A DNA stretch of 64,000 nucleotides. Source: Microbacterium stercoris (GTDB lineage Bacteria > Actinomycetota > Actinomycetes > Actinomycetales > Microbacteriaceae). The DNA lies in NCBI RefSeq assembly GCF_017592545.1, contig NZ_JAGFOA010000005.1:62001-126000 (forward strand), written 5' to 3'. Shown here piece by piece: positions 7,822-16,448 of this stretch; the stretch's first letter is position 1, and the number at the start of each line of letters is the position of its first letter. Made by a program: the position numbers and the translations under genes. The notes beneath the pieces are model-generated. The model searched no databases. It had not been told where the DNA came from and was given only the letters and a program-made list of their open reading frames with translations.

Positions 7822-9266
7822 CGACCCCCGAGACCTCCCCGGCGTTCGCCGGCGCCCGCCTCGAGGATGAGGCCCTGGTGATCCGGGGCACCGGACCGAA
7901 GCCCCTCTCCGCCACGCTCACGGGGCGCCGCGCACAGACGCGGGCCCGGATCACCGGCGGCGGCAAGACCTGGACGGTGCGGCTGCCGCTCGTGGCCTCG
8001 CGCTGGGGCGGTCCGGAGCTTCCCCTGCCGTCGGGGGAGTACCGCGTGCAGATCGAAGGGGTCGACGTCGACGCCCAGGTGGCTCTGAAGGTGCTTCCCG
8101 GGCTGCGGGCGGCCCTGCGCGGAGACCGCCTCGAGGTGGGCGCGCCGGTCGACCCCGCCTATGACACCGCCGACGCCCAGGCCGCGCTCGAGCACCGCTA
8201 TGCGTCGCACGTCGCGCCGCTCGAGAACGCCGTGTTCCTCGAGAGCTTCTACGGGCGCGTCGCCGGCTGCAACCCGCTCGCGATCGACCGCGAGCTCGCG
8301 CGCGTCGCGCCGGGGGTCATCCGGTACTGGAGCGTGGTCGATCTCTCGGTGAAGGTGCCCGAGGGCGCGATCCCCGTCATCGAGGGCAGCCCGGAGTGGT
8401 GGCGCGCCCGCAGCGCGGCGCGCCTGCTGGTCGTCAACGACTGGCTCCGCCGTCGCTACGTCGCGCGTCCGGGCCAGCGGGTGCTGCAGACCTGGCACGG
8501 CACACCCCTCAAGCGCCTGGCGCTGCACCGTCCCGGCTTCGATCCGCGCCGCATCGGCGCGGTGATCAAGGAGTCTCGCCGCTGGAACGTGCTGCTGGCT
8601 CAGAATCCGTACGCCGCGCGCATCCTCCGCAAGGCCTATGCCTTCCTCGGCAGGCCCGTGTGGATCGAGGGGTACCCGCGCAACGACGTGCTCACCACGG
8701 GTGACGCCACGACGGTGCGTGCCGAGCTGGGGATCCGGCCCGGCGAGAAGGTGCTGCTGTACGCCCCGACGTGGAGAGATGACCGACAGGAGATCGTCGA
8801 CTTCCTCGATCCCGAGCAGCTCGCGCAGGAGACCGGATCGGTTGTGCTGGTGCGCGGGCACTCGCGCACCCTGATTCCGGGCCAGGACGCCGAGGGCGCA
8901 CGCGTCATCGACGTGACGGGCTATCCGGACACCGCGCCGCTGCTGCTCGCGGCCGATGCCCTCATCACCGACTACTCGTCCGTGATGTTCGACTTCGGCG
9001 TCACCGGCAAGCCGATGTACTTCCTCGTGCCCGACATGGATCACTACCGTGGCGAGCTGCGCGGCTTCTACTTCGACCTCGCCGAGCGCGCCCCTGGTCC
9101 GCTCGTGACGTCGCAGGACGAGCTGATCGCGGCGCTCGCCGAGGATCCGGCCCACTACGCCACGCGGTACGCGGAGTGGACCGCACGGTTCAACGCACGC
9201 GAGGACGGCCGCGCCTCCGAGCGGGTCGTGGCCCGCATCTTCGACCAGGGTCTGCTCGCGCGCTGA
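7818..9266 (+). CDS. CDP-glycerol glycerophosphotransferase family protein, copy 2
   Basis: This 482-residue second member of the family has an N-terminal beta-rich region (about 1-115) that copy 1 lacks. ESFYGRVAGCNP (142-153) marks the start of the transferase domain, followed by QTWHGTPLKRL (224-234), EGYPRND, YAPTWRDD and TDYSSVMFDF. The long N-terminal extension suggests an accessory or acceptor-recognition domain, as in larger TagF-like enzymes. It is translationally coupled to copy 1 and meets the convergent GT2 gene 3 bases after its stop. The likely role is teichoic-acid-like polymer assembly; the substrate is not determinable. Confidence 0.85.
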   Translation: MTTPETSPAFAGARLEDEALVIRGTGPKPLSATLTGRRAQTRARITGGGKTWTVRLPLVASRWGGPELPLPSGEYRVQIEGVDVDAQVALKVLPGLRAALRGDRLEVGAPVDPAYDTADAQAALEHRYASHVAPLENAVFLESFYGRVAGCNPLAIDRELARVAPGVIRYWSVVDLSVKVPEGAIPVIEGSPEWWRARSAARLLVVNDWLRRRYVARPGQRVLQTWHGTPLKRLALHRPGFDPRRIGAVIKESRRWNVLLAQNPYAARILRKAYAFLGRPVWIEGYPRNDVLTTGDATTVRAELGIRPGEKVLLYAPTWRDDRQEIVDFLDPEQLAQETGSVVLVRGHSRTLIPGQDAEGARVIDVTGYPDTAPLLLAADALITDYSSVMFDFGVTGKPMYFLVPDMDHYRGELRGFYFDLAERAPGPLVTSQDELIAALAEDPAHYATRYAEWTARFNAREDGRASERVVARIFDQGLLAR

Positions 9267-9269
9267 GCG

Positions 9270-10397
9270 TCAGGGCAGGGGAGTGTTGCGCCCGCCGAGG
9301 CGCGAGGTGTCGACCGTGTCGCCCGCCCCGCGCAGGAAGCCGACGAGGAACCCCGAGCCCCACGCGAGGTGCATCGTGGGCAGCACCGCAAGGGTCCACA
9401 GCTTGTCGCGCAGTCCCGTGCCCCCACCCCGGCCCAGCGCGACCAGGATGATCAGCACGGCGTAGAGCGCGAGGGGCACGTAGACGAGGGAGGCGAGCAG
9501 CGCCCATCCGCCGGTGAGGGCGCCCGTGAGCTGCATGACGCCCACCACGATCGCGAGCAGCGCGCCCAGCACGAGGGCGGGCGGCGCGAAGAAGCGGATC
9601 GAGTTGCGCGCGCCGTAGCGGCGCACCAGCTCGGCGCGCCACGTTCCGGTGGCGAAGAACTGCCGTGCCAGGGCGGGCCAGCTCTCGCGGGGCCAGTAGG
9701 TCACCGACAGCGTCGGGTCGAACCACACGCGGTAGCCCGCTGAGCGGATGCGCAGGTTCAGCTCCCAGTCCTCGCCGCGGCGGATCGACTCATCGAACAG
9801 GCCGACCTCCTCGAGCACCGAGCGGCGCATCACCCCGAGGTAGGCCGACTCGGCTTCGCCCTCGGGCGCGCCGCCGTGGTAGGCGCCGCCTCCCAGGCCG
9901 ATGGGGGAGTTGTAGGCGCGGGCCACGGCGCGCTGGAAGGGCGTGCGTCCGGCCGCGGACATCACGCCGCCGACGTTGCCGGCACGTGTGCGGGCGAGGG
10001 TGGCCAGGGCCCTCTTGGTGTACCCCGGAGCCAGCTCGGAGTGCGCGTCGACGCGCACGATCGTCGGGTGGGAGCTGGCTCGGATCGCCGCATTCAGACC
10101 GACGGGGATGTCGGCGGCGGGATTGTCGACGAGCACGATCCGGCTGTCCTCGGTGGCGAGCTGGCGGGCGAGCTCGGTTGTGCCGTCGCTCGAGGGGCCG
10201 AGGGCGAGCACGACCTCGACGGGACCGTCGACATCCTGCTCCAGCACCGTCTCCACGGCACGCCGCAGATAGGCCTGCTCGTTGAGGACGGGCATCACGA
10301 AGGAGACCCCGGATCCGGCTTCCTCGACCGGGGCGTCCCGCCTCGCCGCGGCCCGCGGAACGGGGCCGGACGCCTGGGGGGCGGGATCGTTACGCAT
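9270..10397 (-). CDS. Membrane-anchored glycosyltransferase family 2 (ExoA-like)
   Basis: This 375-residue GT2 enzyme has a GT-A domain (about 30-260) and three or four C-terminal membrane spans (about 275-365). VSFVMPVLNE (31-40) is the family start. VRVDAHSE carries a DxH in place of the usual DxD metal motif, as in the succinoglycan ExoA-like subgroup. RRGEDWELNLR contains the ED general-base motif. It should transfer a sugar from an activated donor to a lipid-linked acceptor. It sits between three CDP-glycerol transferase-family genes on the opposite strand, so a role in the same wall polymer is likely but inferred. The ATG at 10397 has no strong ribosome binding site; CATGAT 6 bases upstream could be a poor leaderless -10. 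Confidence 0.83.
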   Translation of the reverse strand: MRNDPAPQASGPVPRAAARRDAPVEEAGSGVSFVMPVLNEQAYLRRAVETVLEQDVDGPVEVVLALGPSSDGTTELARQLATEDSRIVLVDNPAADIPVGLNAAIRASSHPTIVRVDAHSELAPGYTKRALATLARTRAGNVGGVMSAAGRTPFQRAVARAYNSPIGLGGGAYHGGAPEGEAESAYLGVMRRSVLEEVGLFDESIRRGEDWELNLRIRSAGYRVWFDPTLSVTYWPRESWPALARQFFATGTWRAELVRRYGARNSIRFFAPPALVLGALLAIVVGVMQLTGALTGGWALLASLVYVPLALYAVLIILVALGRGGGTGLRDKLWTLAVLPTMHLAWGSGFLVGFLRGAGDTVDTSRLGGRNTPLP

Positions 10398-10436
10398 TCG
10401 TCGATCATGTCACGGGGAGCCCGCAGGACCCCTGGT

Positions 10437-10442
10437 TACCCT
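10437..10442 (+). promoter_or_regulatory. -10 box of leaderless promoter for the third CDP-glycerol transferase
   Basis: TACCCT lies 6 bases before the GTG at 10449 and no ribosome binding site is visible. The GTG therefore outranks the internal ATG at 10467. Confidence 0.5.
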
Positions 10443-10448
10443 GGGACG

Positions 10449-11732
10449 GTGGGTATCGCCAGGGACATGAAGAAGGCAGCCGGAGACCTCGGGAAAGCCG
10501 TCGCACTGATCCAGAAGGCCGTTTCCTCACGCCAGGCGAAGGTCGCGCTGAAGCACGAGATGCGCGCTCGCGGACCGCTGCCGCGGGGAGAGTTCCGGAT
10601 CGCCGTGTACTTCGCCGACGGCGACGTGAACATGTACCAGATCCGTCAGTGGTACCGCCCTCTCGCCGAGCTGTCGGCGACGCATCCGGTGGTCGTGCTG
10701 TCGCGCGCGGCGACCGGGGCCGCATCGCTTCTGCGCGATGGCGCACTGCCCGTGGCGTTCCTGCCGACCGTCGGCGACATCGAGAAGTTCCTGCGTCAGC
10801 AGGACATCCGGATCGTCCTCTACGTGAATCAGAACACGCGCAACTTCCAGATGTTCCGCTACGGCGAGCGCTGGCACGTGTTCATCAATCACGGCGAGTC
10901 CGACAAGATGTACATGACCACCAACCAGTACAAGGCGTACGACTACGCCTTCATCGCGGGCCAGGCGGCGCGTGACCGCCTCAGCCGCACGCTGTGGGAC
11001 TTCGACCTCGACCGCAGGACGATCGAGATCGGCAGGCCGCAGGCCGACCACTACTCGGGCGAACTGCCGTTCGCGCCCGATGAGCGCACCGTCGTGCTGT
11101 ACGCGCCGACCTGGGAGGGCGATCGGCCGGCGGCGTTCTACGGCTCGGTGGCATCGCACGGTGAGAAGATCGTCGAGGGGCTGCTGGCCACCGGCCGCCA
11201 TCGGGTCATCTACCGTCCGCACCCGCGCTCCGGTGTGGTGGACCCGGAGTTCGGCGCCGCGAATCAGCGCATCATCGCGGCGATCGCAGCGGCGAACGCC
11301 GCGGATCCGTCCGCTCATCATGTGTATGACAACGGTCCGGAGCTCGGCTGGCAGCTCTCGATCGCGGACGTGGCGATCGTCGACATCTCGGCCATGGTCT
11401 ACGACCGCCTCGCGGCGGGCAAGCCGATCCTGATCACCCGCCCCGTCGACGAGCGCGCTCAGATCGACGAGGGCGGCTACCTCGGCGCCTGCGAGTGGCT
11501 CACCGTGGACGCGGCCTCCGACATCGTGACCGAGGTGGAGCGCGTGCGCGCCGATCCCGAGGCCACGGCCCGTCTCCAGCACTGGGTGCGCCACTACTTC
11601 GGCGACACCACCCCGGGCGCGGCGACGGCGCGGTTCCACGCCGCCATCGACCAGCTCATGGCGAAGTGGGACGACTGGGCCGCGAGGTCTGCGGAGGAGG
11701 AGCCGGGGGCGCATCGCGTCCTCGACGCCTGA
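10449..11732 (+). CDS. CDP-glycerol glycerophosphotransferase family protein, copy 3 (divergent)
   Basis: This 427-residue protein has the same GT-B family landmarks in diverged form: NHGESDKMYM in place of the WHG motif, YAPTWEGDRP, YRPHPRSG and VDISAMVYDRLAAGKP in place of TDYSS. It therefore belongs to a different subfamily from copies 1 and 2, and probably has a different donor or acceptor. The N-terminus is basic and helical (about 5-45), with no signal peptide. It is divergent from the GT2 gene. It would act in the cytosol on a lipid-linked wall polymer. Copies 1-3 and the GT2 form a small glycopolymer locus, although no CDP-glycerol synthase is visible here. Confidence 0.78.
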   Translation: MGIARDMKKAAGDLGKAVALIQKAVSSRQAKVALKHEMRARGPLPRGEFRIAVYFADGDVNMYQIRQWYRPLAELSATHPVVVLSRAATGAASLLRDGALPVAFLPTVGDIEKFLRQQDIRIVLYVNQNTRNFQMFRYGERWHVFINHGESDKMYMTTNQYKAYDYAFIAGQAARDRLSRTLWDFDLDRRTIEIGRPQADHYSGELPFAPDERTVVLYAPTWEGDRPAAFYGSVASHGEKIVEGLLATGRHRVIYRPHPRSGVVDPEFGAANQRIIAAIAAANAADPSAHHVYDNGPELGWQLSIADVAIVDISAMVYDRLAAGKPILITRPVDERAQIDEGGYLGACEWLTVDAASDIVTEVERVRADPEATARLQHWVRHYFGDTTPGAATARFHAAIDQLMAKWDDWAARSAEEEPGAHRVLDA

Positions 11733-11738
11733 GTCGCC

Positions 11739-13169
11739 TCAGGCGCGGCGGTCGGTGAAGGCGTCCCGCGGCACGAGGAGCAGCGCGGCCGCCGCGACCA
11801 GCGCGGTGAGCCCGCAGACGAGCCACACCGTGACGTAGCCGGCGAACGAGCCGGCCGTCGACTCGGCGACGCCCCCGGTGCCGTGCAGCAGGGCGATGCC
11901 GAACACACACGATGCGATCGCCCCGCCGATCGTCTTGACGCCGTTGGTGAGACCCGTGGCCTGACCGGTGGCCCGCGACGGCGCCGCCGACGCGGCTGCC
12001 GCGGGCAGGGCCGCAACCAGCGCACCCGACCCGATTCCCGCCACGACCATGTTGGCGACGACCTGCCCGTATGCGCTGTGGAAGGGCAGGAACAGCAGGT
12101 ACCCGATGCCCACGAGCACGGACGCGCCGATGAGCGCCATCCGGGGCGTGAGACGCCTCGCGACCACGGGGTAAAGGAGCGCGCCGCCGATCATGGCGAT
12201 CAGATACAGCCCGATGATGAGCGAGGTCGCGAAACCGGCGGTGCCCAGGCCGTAGCCGTAGACCGCAGGATCGGTGCGCGCGAACGTCGACAGCGGAGCC
12301 TGCGCGCCGAGAACGCTGACACCGAACAGCCCGGCCGTGAGGAACACGGGCCACAGCGCGGGGTCGGAGAACATCCGCACGTCGATGAGCGGATCCGTCG
12401 AACGCAGCTCCCAGACGGCGAACGGCCAGATCAGCAGCGCCCCGCCGAGTACCAGCGCCCAGGCGAGGAGCCCGCCATCGAGACGCAGCAGGCTGAGGCC
12501 TCCCGTGAACGCGGCGAGGGCGAGTGTCAGCAGCACCACACCGGTGGTGTCGAAGCGTCCACCGCTGAGCATCGGAGACTCCTTCACTCCGATCAGGATG
12601 ACGACTAAGCATCCGGTGACGAAGAGAGCGGGGATGAGCAGCACGATCCACAGCGGCAGGGCGTCCACGAGCGCACCGCCGACGAGGGCCCCCGCGATGG
12701 CGCCGCCCTCCAGGGCGGCGACGAGCAGGCCGGCGGCGCGGGCGGTGAGGAGCGATCCGGATCCGCTCTGGCGGGCGCGCGACCAGATCAGGGCGATCTC
12801 GAGGGGCAGCCACACGACGTAGAACCCCTGCAGCGCCCACGCGACCAGGAACACGGCGAACGAATCGGTGAAGGGAAGCGCGAACGACGCCGCCGCGGTC
12901 AGCGCGGTGGAGACGAGCAGCATGCGCTTGTGTCCGATCATGTCGCCGAGCTTCGCGAAGATCGGCACCACGAGCGCCGAGAGCATCAGCTGCGAGCCCT
13001 CGAGCCAGTTCACATCGGCATCATGGATGCCCAGGTGCCGGGCGATGTCCGTGAGCATCGGGGTGTACCACCCCTGCAGCACGCCGCTGGTGAACTCGAC
13101 GAAGGCGAGGAACCCGACGATGCCGGCGAGCGCGCCGAGCCGCGGCTTCGCGGATGCGACCGAGGTCAT
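11739..13169 (-). CDS. MFS transporter (DHA2-like, multidrug exporter family)
   Basis: This 476-residue major facilitator has about 14 hydrophobic segments spread along the chain, as in the DHA2 drug:H+ antiporter group. GDMIGHKRMLL (about 74-84) is the family loop between helices 2 and 3. The start codon overlaps the end of the upstream M20 peptidase gene by 4 bases (ATGA), so peptidase and transporter are translationally coupled. That suggests a shared small peptide-like or N-acyl amino acid substrate, but nothing in the sequence proves it. It ends 6 bases from the convergent transferase gene. Confidence 0.85.
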   Translation of the reverse strand: MTSVASAKPRLGALAGIVGFLAFVEFTSGVLQGWYTPMLTDIARHLGIHDADVNWLEGSQLMLSALVVPIFAKLGDMIGHKRMLLVSTALTAAASFALPFTDSFAVFLVAWALQGFYVVWLPLEIALIWSRARQSGSGSLLTARAAGLLVAALEGGAIAGALVGGALVDALPLWIVLLIPALFVTGCLVVILIGVKESPMLSGGRFDTTGVVLLTLALAAFTGGLSLLRLDGGLLAWALVLGGALLIWPFAVWELRSTDPLIDVRMFSDPALWPVFLTAGLFGVSVLGAQAPLSTFARTDPAVYGYGLGTAGFATSLIIGLYLIAMIGGALLYPVVARRLTPRMALIGASVLVGIGYLLFLPFHSAYGQVVANMVVAGIGSGALVAALPAAAASAAPSRATGQATGLTNGVKTIGGAIASCVFGIALLHGTGGVAESTAGSFAGYVTVWLVCGLTALVAAAALLLVPRDAFTDRRA

Positions 13170-14557
13170 GGGCGGGCTCCTGCTTCTGCGGGGAGGCTCG
13201 TGAGCAGCGCGATGTGGAAGTCGCGGCCGCGCTCGAGCGAGGCGATCTCGACCCGCTCGTCGACGCCGTGCACCGACGCACGCTGTGCGGTCGACATCTC
13301 GAGAGGGGCGAAGCGGAGCACATCCGGGCAGTGTCGATGGAAGTGGCGCGAGTCGCTCGCCTGCATCATCAGGTAGGGAGCGGGAAGGGCATCGGGGAAC
13401 GCGTGCCGCACCGCGGACGCGACGGCGGCGAAGGCGGGGCCGTCCGGATCGGACTCGGGTGAGGGGTCGCTGCCCTCCAGCACCTCGATCTCGATCTTCG
13501 GATCCCGGATGCGCCGGCGGATGCGCTCGAGGCTGCCGGCGACGGTCTCGCCAGGCAGGATCCGCACGTTCAGGGTGGCCGAGGCGCGTGCGGGGAGCAC
13601 ATTGGCGGCGGATCCGCCCTCGGCCATCGTGGCGGCGATGGTGGTGCGCACGAGCGCGGCGGGCTCGGAGCCGAGGCGGGCGAACACGGCGGCCGCCACG
13701 GGTGGCGCCGCGGCGAGCAGACGCAGGATCAGCCTGCCTGCCCCCGACGCGCGGGTGGCGAAGAGCGCGAGCATACGCGAGATCGTGGGCGTGGTGCGGG
13801 CGCGGAATGTGCCGGCGTCCAGGCGGTGCACGGCGCGGGCGATGCGCCCGACCGCGGTCAGACCGCTCGGTGCCGACGCGTGCCCGCCCTCGCCGAGCGC
13901 CTCGATCCGGAACGTCGCGACACCCTTCTCTCCGACCCCGATCATCGCCGCGCGTCCCGCGACGAACGGCAGGGGAGCATCGACCACCGCCCCGCCTTCG
14001 TCGAGCACCAGCCAGGGCGTGATGCCCCGCTCCTTGAGGGTGCGGGCGATGGCTGCGGCGGCGTGACCATACGTCTCCTCGTTGCCGCCGAAGGAGAGGT
14101 AGACGTCACGCGAGGGTGAGAACCCGGACGAGATCAGGTCCTCGACCGCCTCGAGGATCACGAGCAGAGGACCCTTGTCATCGAGCGCGCCGCGCCCGTG
14201 CACGAACCCGCCGTCGATCACGCCGTCGAACGGGCGGTGGGTCCAGCCGTCGGCCTCCGACGCCGGCACCACGTCGTAGTGCGCCATCAGCACCACGGGG
14301 TCGCGATCGGAGGCGCCGGGCCAGCGGTAGAGCAGACCCAGATCGGTGATGCGCTCGAGTTCGAGCACGCGATGCGTGCCCGGATACAGCTCCCGCAGCA
14401 GTGCGACGAACTGGTCGAAGGGCTCCTGCCCCCGGATGGCGTGCTCGGCGCTGACGGTCGGGATCCGGATCATCCGCGACAGGCGCTCGGGAGCGCCCGC
14501 GCGGCGGGGGACATCGTGTTGCGGGCGCGTCATCGCGCCCTGGCTCGGGAGTGCCAT
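13166..14557 (-). CDS. M20/M25/M40 family zinc dipeptidase/carboxypeptidase
   Basis: This 463-residue cytosolic metallopeptidase of the PM20D1/Gly-Xaa carboxypeptidase type has the zinc ligands and catalytic residues of the family: MAHYDVVP with the first His, the bridging Asp in GRGALDDKG, the catalytic pair in GGNEETYG, the Asp/Glu in LDEGGAV, and the last His in HGVDERV. A dimerisation domain lies between (about 215-330). It cleaves small dipeptides or N-acyl amino acids. Leaderless initiation at 14557 is favoured; an in-frame ATG 24 bases downstream is possible. The stop overlaps the MFS gene start. Confidence 0.85.
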   Translation of the reverse strand: MALPSQGAMTRPQHDVPRRAGAPERLSRMIRIPTVSAEHAIRGQEPFDQFVALLRELYPGTHRVLELERITDLGLLYRWPGASDRDPVVLMAHYDVVPASEADGWTHRPFDGVIDGGFVHGRGALDDKGPLLVILEAVEDLISSGFSPSRDVYLSFGGNEETYGHAAAAIARTLKERGITPWLVLDEGGAVVDAPLPFVAGRAAMIGVGEKGVATFRIEALGEGGHASAPSGLTAVGRIARAVHRLDAGTFRARTTPTISRMLALFATRASGAGRLILRLLAAAPPVAAAVFARLGSEPAALVRTTIAATMAEGGSAANVLPARASATLNVRILPGETVAGSLERIRRRIRDPKIEIEVLEGSDPSPESDPDGPAFAAVASAVRHAFPDALPAPYLMMQASDSRHFHRHCPDVLRFAPLEMSTAQRASVHGVDERVEIASLERGRDFHIALLTSLPAEAGARP

Positions 14558-14563
14558 GCAGAC

Positions 14564-14569
14564 ACAGTA
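14564..14569 (-). promoter_or_regulatory. -10 box of leaderless promoter for the M20 peptidase-MFS operon
   Basis: On the minus strand TACTGT lies 6 bases before the ATG at 14557. Two hairpins just upstream isolate it from the preceding operon. Confidence 0.55.
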
Positions 14570-14571
14570 GT

Positions 14572-14598
14572 GCCCGCGAGGCGTGAGGCCTCGCGGGC
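14572..14598 (-). terminator. Second hairpin after the DUF3618 operon
   Basis: Perfect 11-bp stem (GCCCGCGAGGC with GCCTCGCGGGC) with a 5-base loop, 3 bases upstream of the peptidase -10 box. It is probably a backup terminator; no clear U-run. Confidence 0.5.
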
Positions 14599-14614
14599 CT
14601 CCGCTGGACGCAGA

Positions 14615-14647
14615 AGAGGGACGACGGCGCAGGGCCGTCGTCCCTCT
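14615..14647 (-). terminator. Terminator of the DUF3618/holin-X operon
   Basis: 14-bp perfect stem (AGAGGGACGACGGC and its complement) with a 5-base loop, just past the DUF3618 stop codon. Confidence 0.6.
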
Positions 14648-14663
14648 CGGGTTGCTCGGGGGA

Positions 14664-15239
14664 TCAGCCGTTGCCGAGCGTGTCCCGTGCCTGCTCGGCA
14701 CGGTCGCGCACGGTGCCCGCGGCATCCTGTGCGTCGTCGCGCACGTGGGACGCGGCCTCCTGCGCGCTGTCCTTCACCGCGGTCGCGGCCTGCTGGACGG
14801 GCTCCTTCAGGTCCTCCCCGACCTGCTGCGCCACGTGCTTGGCCTCGTCGATGAGCGGCTGCGCCTGCTCCTTGACGCCCTCGGCGAGGTGCTTCTCCTT
14901 CTCCGAGGCGGGGACCAGGGAGGAGATGAGCATTCCGGCCGCGAAGGCCATCATGCCCACCGCGAGCGGATTGCCCTCGGCCTTCGCGGCCACGCGGTGG
15001 GTGGCGTGCGAGGCACCGTCCACGACGGAGTGACCCGCGTCGTGGAGCGAGGATCCCGCATCGTCGGCGGCGCCCATGATGCGGTCGCGCACCGAAGACA
15101 GCGCCCCCTTGAGCTTGTCGGTCTGGCGGTGGGCGATCTTCGACGGCGTCACCTTGTCGACGAGGGCGTCGGCGTCATAGCTGAGTTCACGGCGGGTGCG
15201 CTCGATGTCGGCGCGGATCGCCTCGGGCGAATCGGTCAT
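14664..15239 (-). CDS. DUF3618 domain protein (envelope-associated, helical)
   Basis: This 191-residue protein opens with the DUF3618 motif: IRADIERTRRELSYDADALVDKVTP at about residues 8-32. One hydrophobic segment follows near 92-110 (MMAFAAGMLISSLVPA), and then a long Ala/Glu/Lys/Gln-rich amphipathic helical tail. The same organisation occurs next to Holin-X genes across actinobacteria and no biochemical activity is assigned. It is the last gene of a three-gene operon; its ATG overlaps the preceding stop by 4 bases. Possible roles are membrane organisation or stress protection, both inferred. Confidence 0.8.
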   Translation of the reverse strand: MTDSPEAIRADIERTRRELSYDADALVDKVTPSKIAHRQTDKLKGALSSVRDRIMGAADDAGSSLHDAGHSVVDGASHATHRVAAKAEGNPLAVGMMAFAAGMLISSLVPASEKEKHLAEGVKEQAQPLIDEAKHVAQQVGEDLKEPVQQAATAVKDSAQEAASHVRDDAQDAAGTVRDRAEQARDTLGNG

Positions 15240-15652
15240 CGGTTCTCCTCATTCCTCTTGAGGGCGTCCGGGATCTTCCCCAGCGTCTCCACCGTGCGGG
15301 GAGCGCCCTTCACTTCCTTGATCTGATTGCGGCCCGTGAAGAACAGCACCGCGGCGACCGCCGCCCAGATGAGTGCGACGATCACGGCCGACCAGCCCAG
15401 GCCGACCAGCTGTCCGAGCGCCCACCAGAGCGCGACGGACAGGAAGAACACCGCCATGAGTGCGGCATATCCGGCGCCGCCGATCATGCCGGCACCGGTG
15501 CCCGCCTTGGTGGCGGACTCCTTGAGCTCGGCCTTGGCCAGCGCGATCTCCTGCCGGATCAGCACCGACAGGTCCTGCGTCACCTCACCCAGCAGATCGC
15601 CGAGCGAGGTCGAGGCCGCCTTCTGCTCGGAGGGCGTCGGGTCAGAGTCCAT
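15236..15652 (-). CDS. Phage holin family / Actinobacterial Holin-X protein
   Basis: This 138-residue protein matches the Actinobacterial Holin-X family: a polar N-terminus with LGDLLGEVTQDLSVLIRQEIALAKAELKE (about 18-45), then two membrane spans (about 55-78 and 85-107) and a basic tail. Despite the name these are chromosomal genes and no phage gene is near. The middle position in the operon, with an 11-base overlap upstream and 4 downstream, implies strictly coupled synthesis. A role in the membrane is inferred. Confidence 0.82.
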   Translation of the reverse strand: MDSDPTPSEQKAASTSLGDLLGEVTQDLSVLIRQEIALAKAELKESATKAGTGAGMIGGAGYAALMAVFFLSVALWWALGQLVGLGWSAVIVALIWAAVAAVLFFTGRNQIKEVKGAPRTVETLGKIPDALKRNEENR

Positions 15653-16448
15653 CGCGCGCCTCCCCGGTGGAGCCCTGGCCGGTCGCCACACCCGGCTCGC
15701 CGAGGGGATCGACGACCCGCGTGCGGTCGTACATCGGCGTCTCCGTGCCCACTCCGGCCGGAGCCGGTGTCGGGGGCGCGTACGCCGGTACTCCGCTTGC
15801 CGATGCACCGCCCGTGGGGACGCCGGTGACCGTGCTCCCCGCCGAGGCCTGGCCGGCCGCGCCGCCCGTGCCCGAGGCAGCGTGCTCTTCCTTCGCTCCC
15901 TCGGCCAGCGCGCGGGTGAGACGTCCGGCCGCGATGCCGGCGACGAGCGCGCCTGCGATGAAGAGCCCGGGCTTGCGCCGTGCGAAGGTCTTCACCTCAT
16001 GCACGAGCGAGCCGGGGTCGCGCTGCGAGAGCCAGGATGAGGCATCCGACAACCGCGTCGACGCCATCTCGACGAACTCGGTCGCCATGCCCGGGTTCTC
16101 GGAGCCGCGCGCCATCTGCTGCAGTTCGTCGCCGATCGACCGCAGTCCGTCGGCCACTCGCTGCTGCTGCGTGGCCGCCTGCTCCGACAGCTCGCGGCGG
16201 GTCTCGGCGTAGACCTGCCGGGCCTGCGCCTTCGTCTCGTGTGCGACGGACGACACCTCCTGCTTGGCGGTCTCGACGACGTGCCCCGCCTCGGCCTGCG
16301 CCGTGTCCTTGACCCCGACGGCCTCCTGCTTCGCGGTCTCGGCGGTCCCGTTCCCGCCCTCGACGCTGCCCGACGTTCCGTACCCGGCGTCATTCGATCC
16401 GTAGCCCGTCGTGTTCGACGGCGGAACCGCACCATAGTTCTGCGACAT
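15642..16448 (-). CDS. Helical DUF3618-operon protein with LEA/apolipoprotein-like repeats
   Basis: This 268-residue protein has three parts. A Gly/Asn/Tyr/Ser-rich N-terminus (1-35) comes first. A long amphipathic segment (about 35-130) follows with repeated AETAKQE and VKDTAQAEAGHVV-like blocks. One hydrophobic span (about 160-180, GLFIAGALVAGIAAGRL) precedes a Pro/Gly/Thr-rich tail. No enzyme motif is visible. The start MSQN at 16448 has AGGAGAGG with 6-base spacing; an ATG at 16454 would sit on top of that site. It is first in the operon with Holin-X and DUF3618. LEA-like repeats often act in desiccation or membrane protection, but this is a suggestion only. Confidence 0.75.
   Translation of the reverse strand: MSQNYGAVPPSNTTGYGSNDAGYGTSGSVEGGNGTAETAKQEAVGVKDTAQAEAGHVVETAKQEVSSVAHETKAQARQVYAETRRELSEQAATQQQRVADGLRSIGDELQQMARGSENPGMATEFVEMASTRLSDASSWLSQRDPGSLVHEVKTFARRKPGLFIAGALVAGIAAGRLTRALAEGAKEEHAASGTGGAAGQASAGSTVTGVPTGGASASGVPAYAPPTPAPAGVGTETPMYDRTRVVDPLGEPGVATGQGSTGEARDGL

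Noticed and set aside
9876..10448. N-terminal extension of the third CDP-glycerol transferase
   Set aside because: The frame is open but lies antisense to the GT2 gene, with Gly/Arg-rich composition typical of high-GC shadow frames; a leaderless GTG at 10449 fits better.
15236..15652. Prophage lysis gene suggested by the holin-like family
   Set aside because: Actinobacterial Holin-X genes are chromosomal and no other phage gene is in the window.
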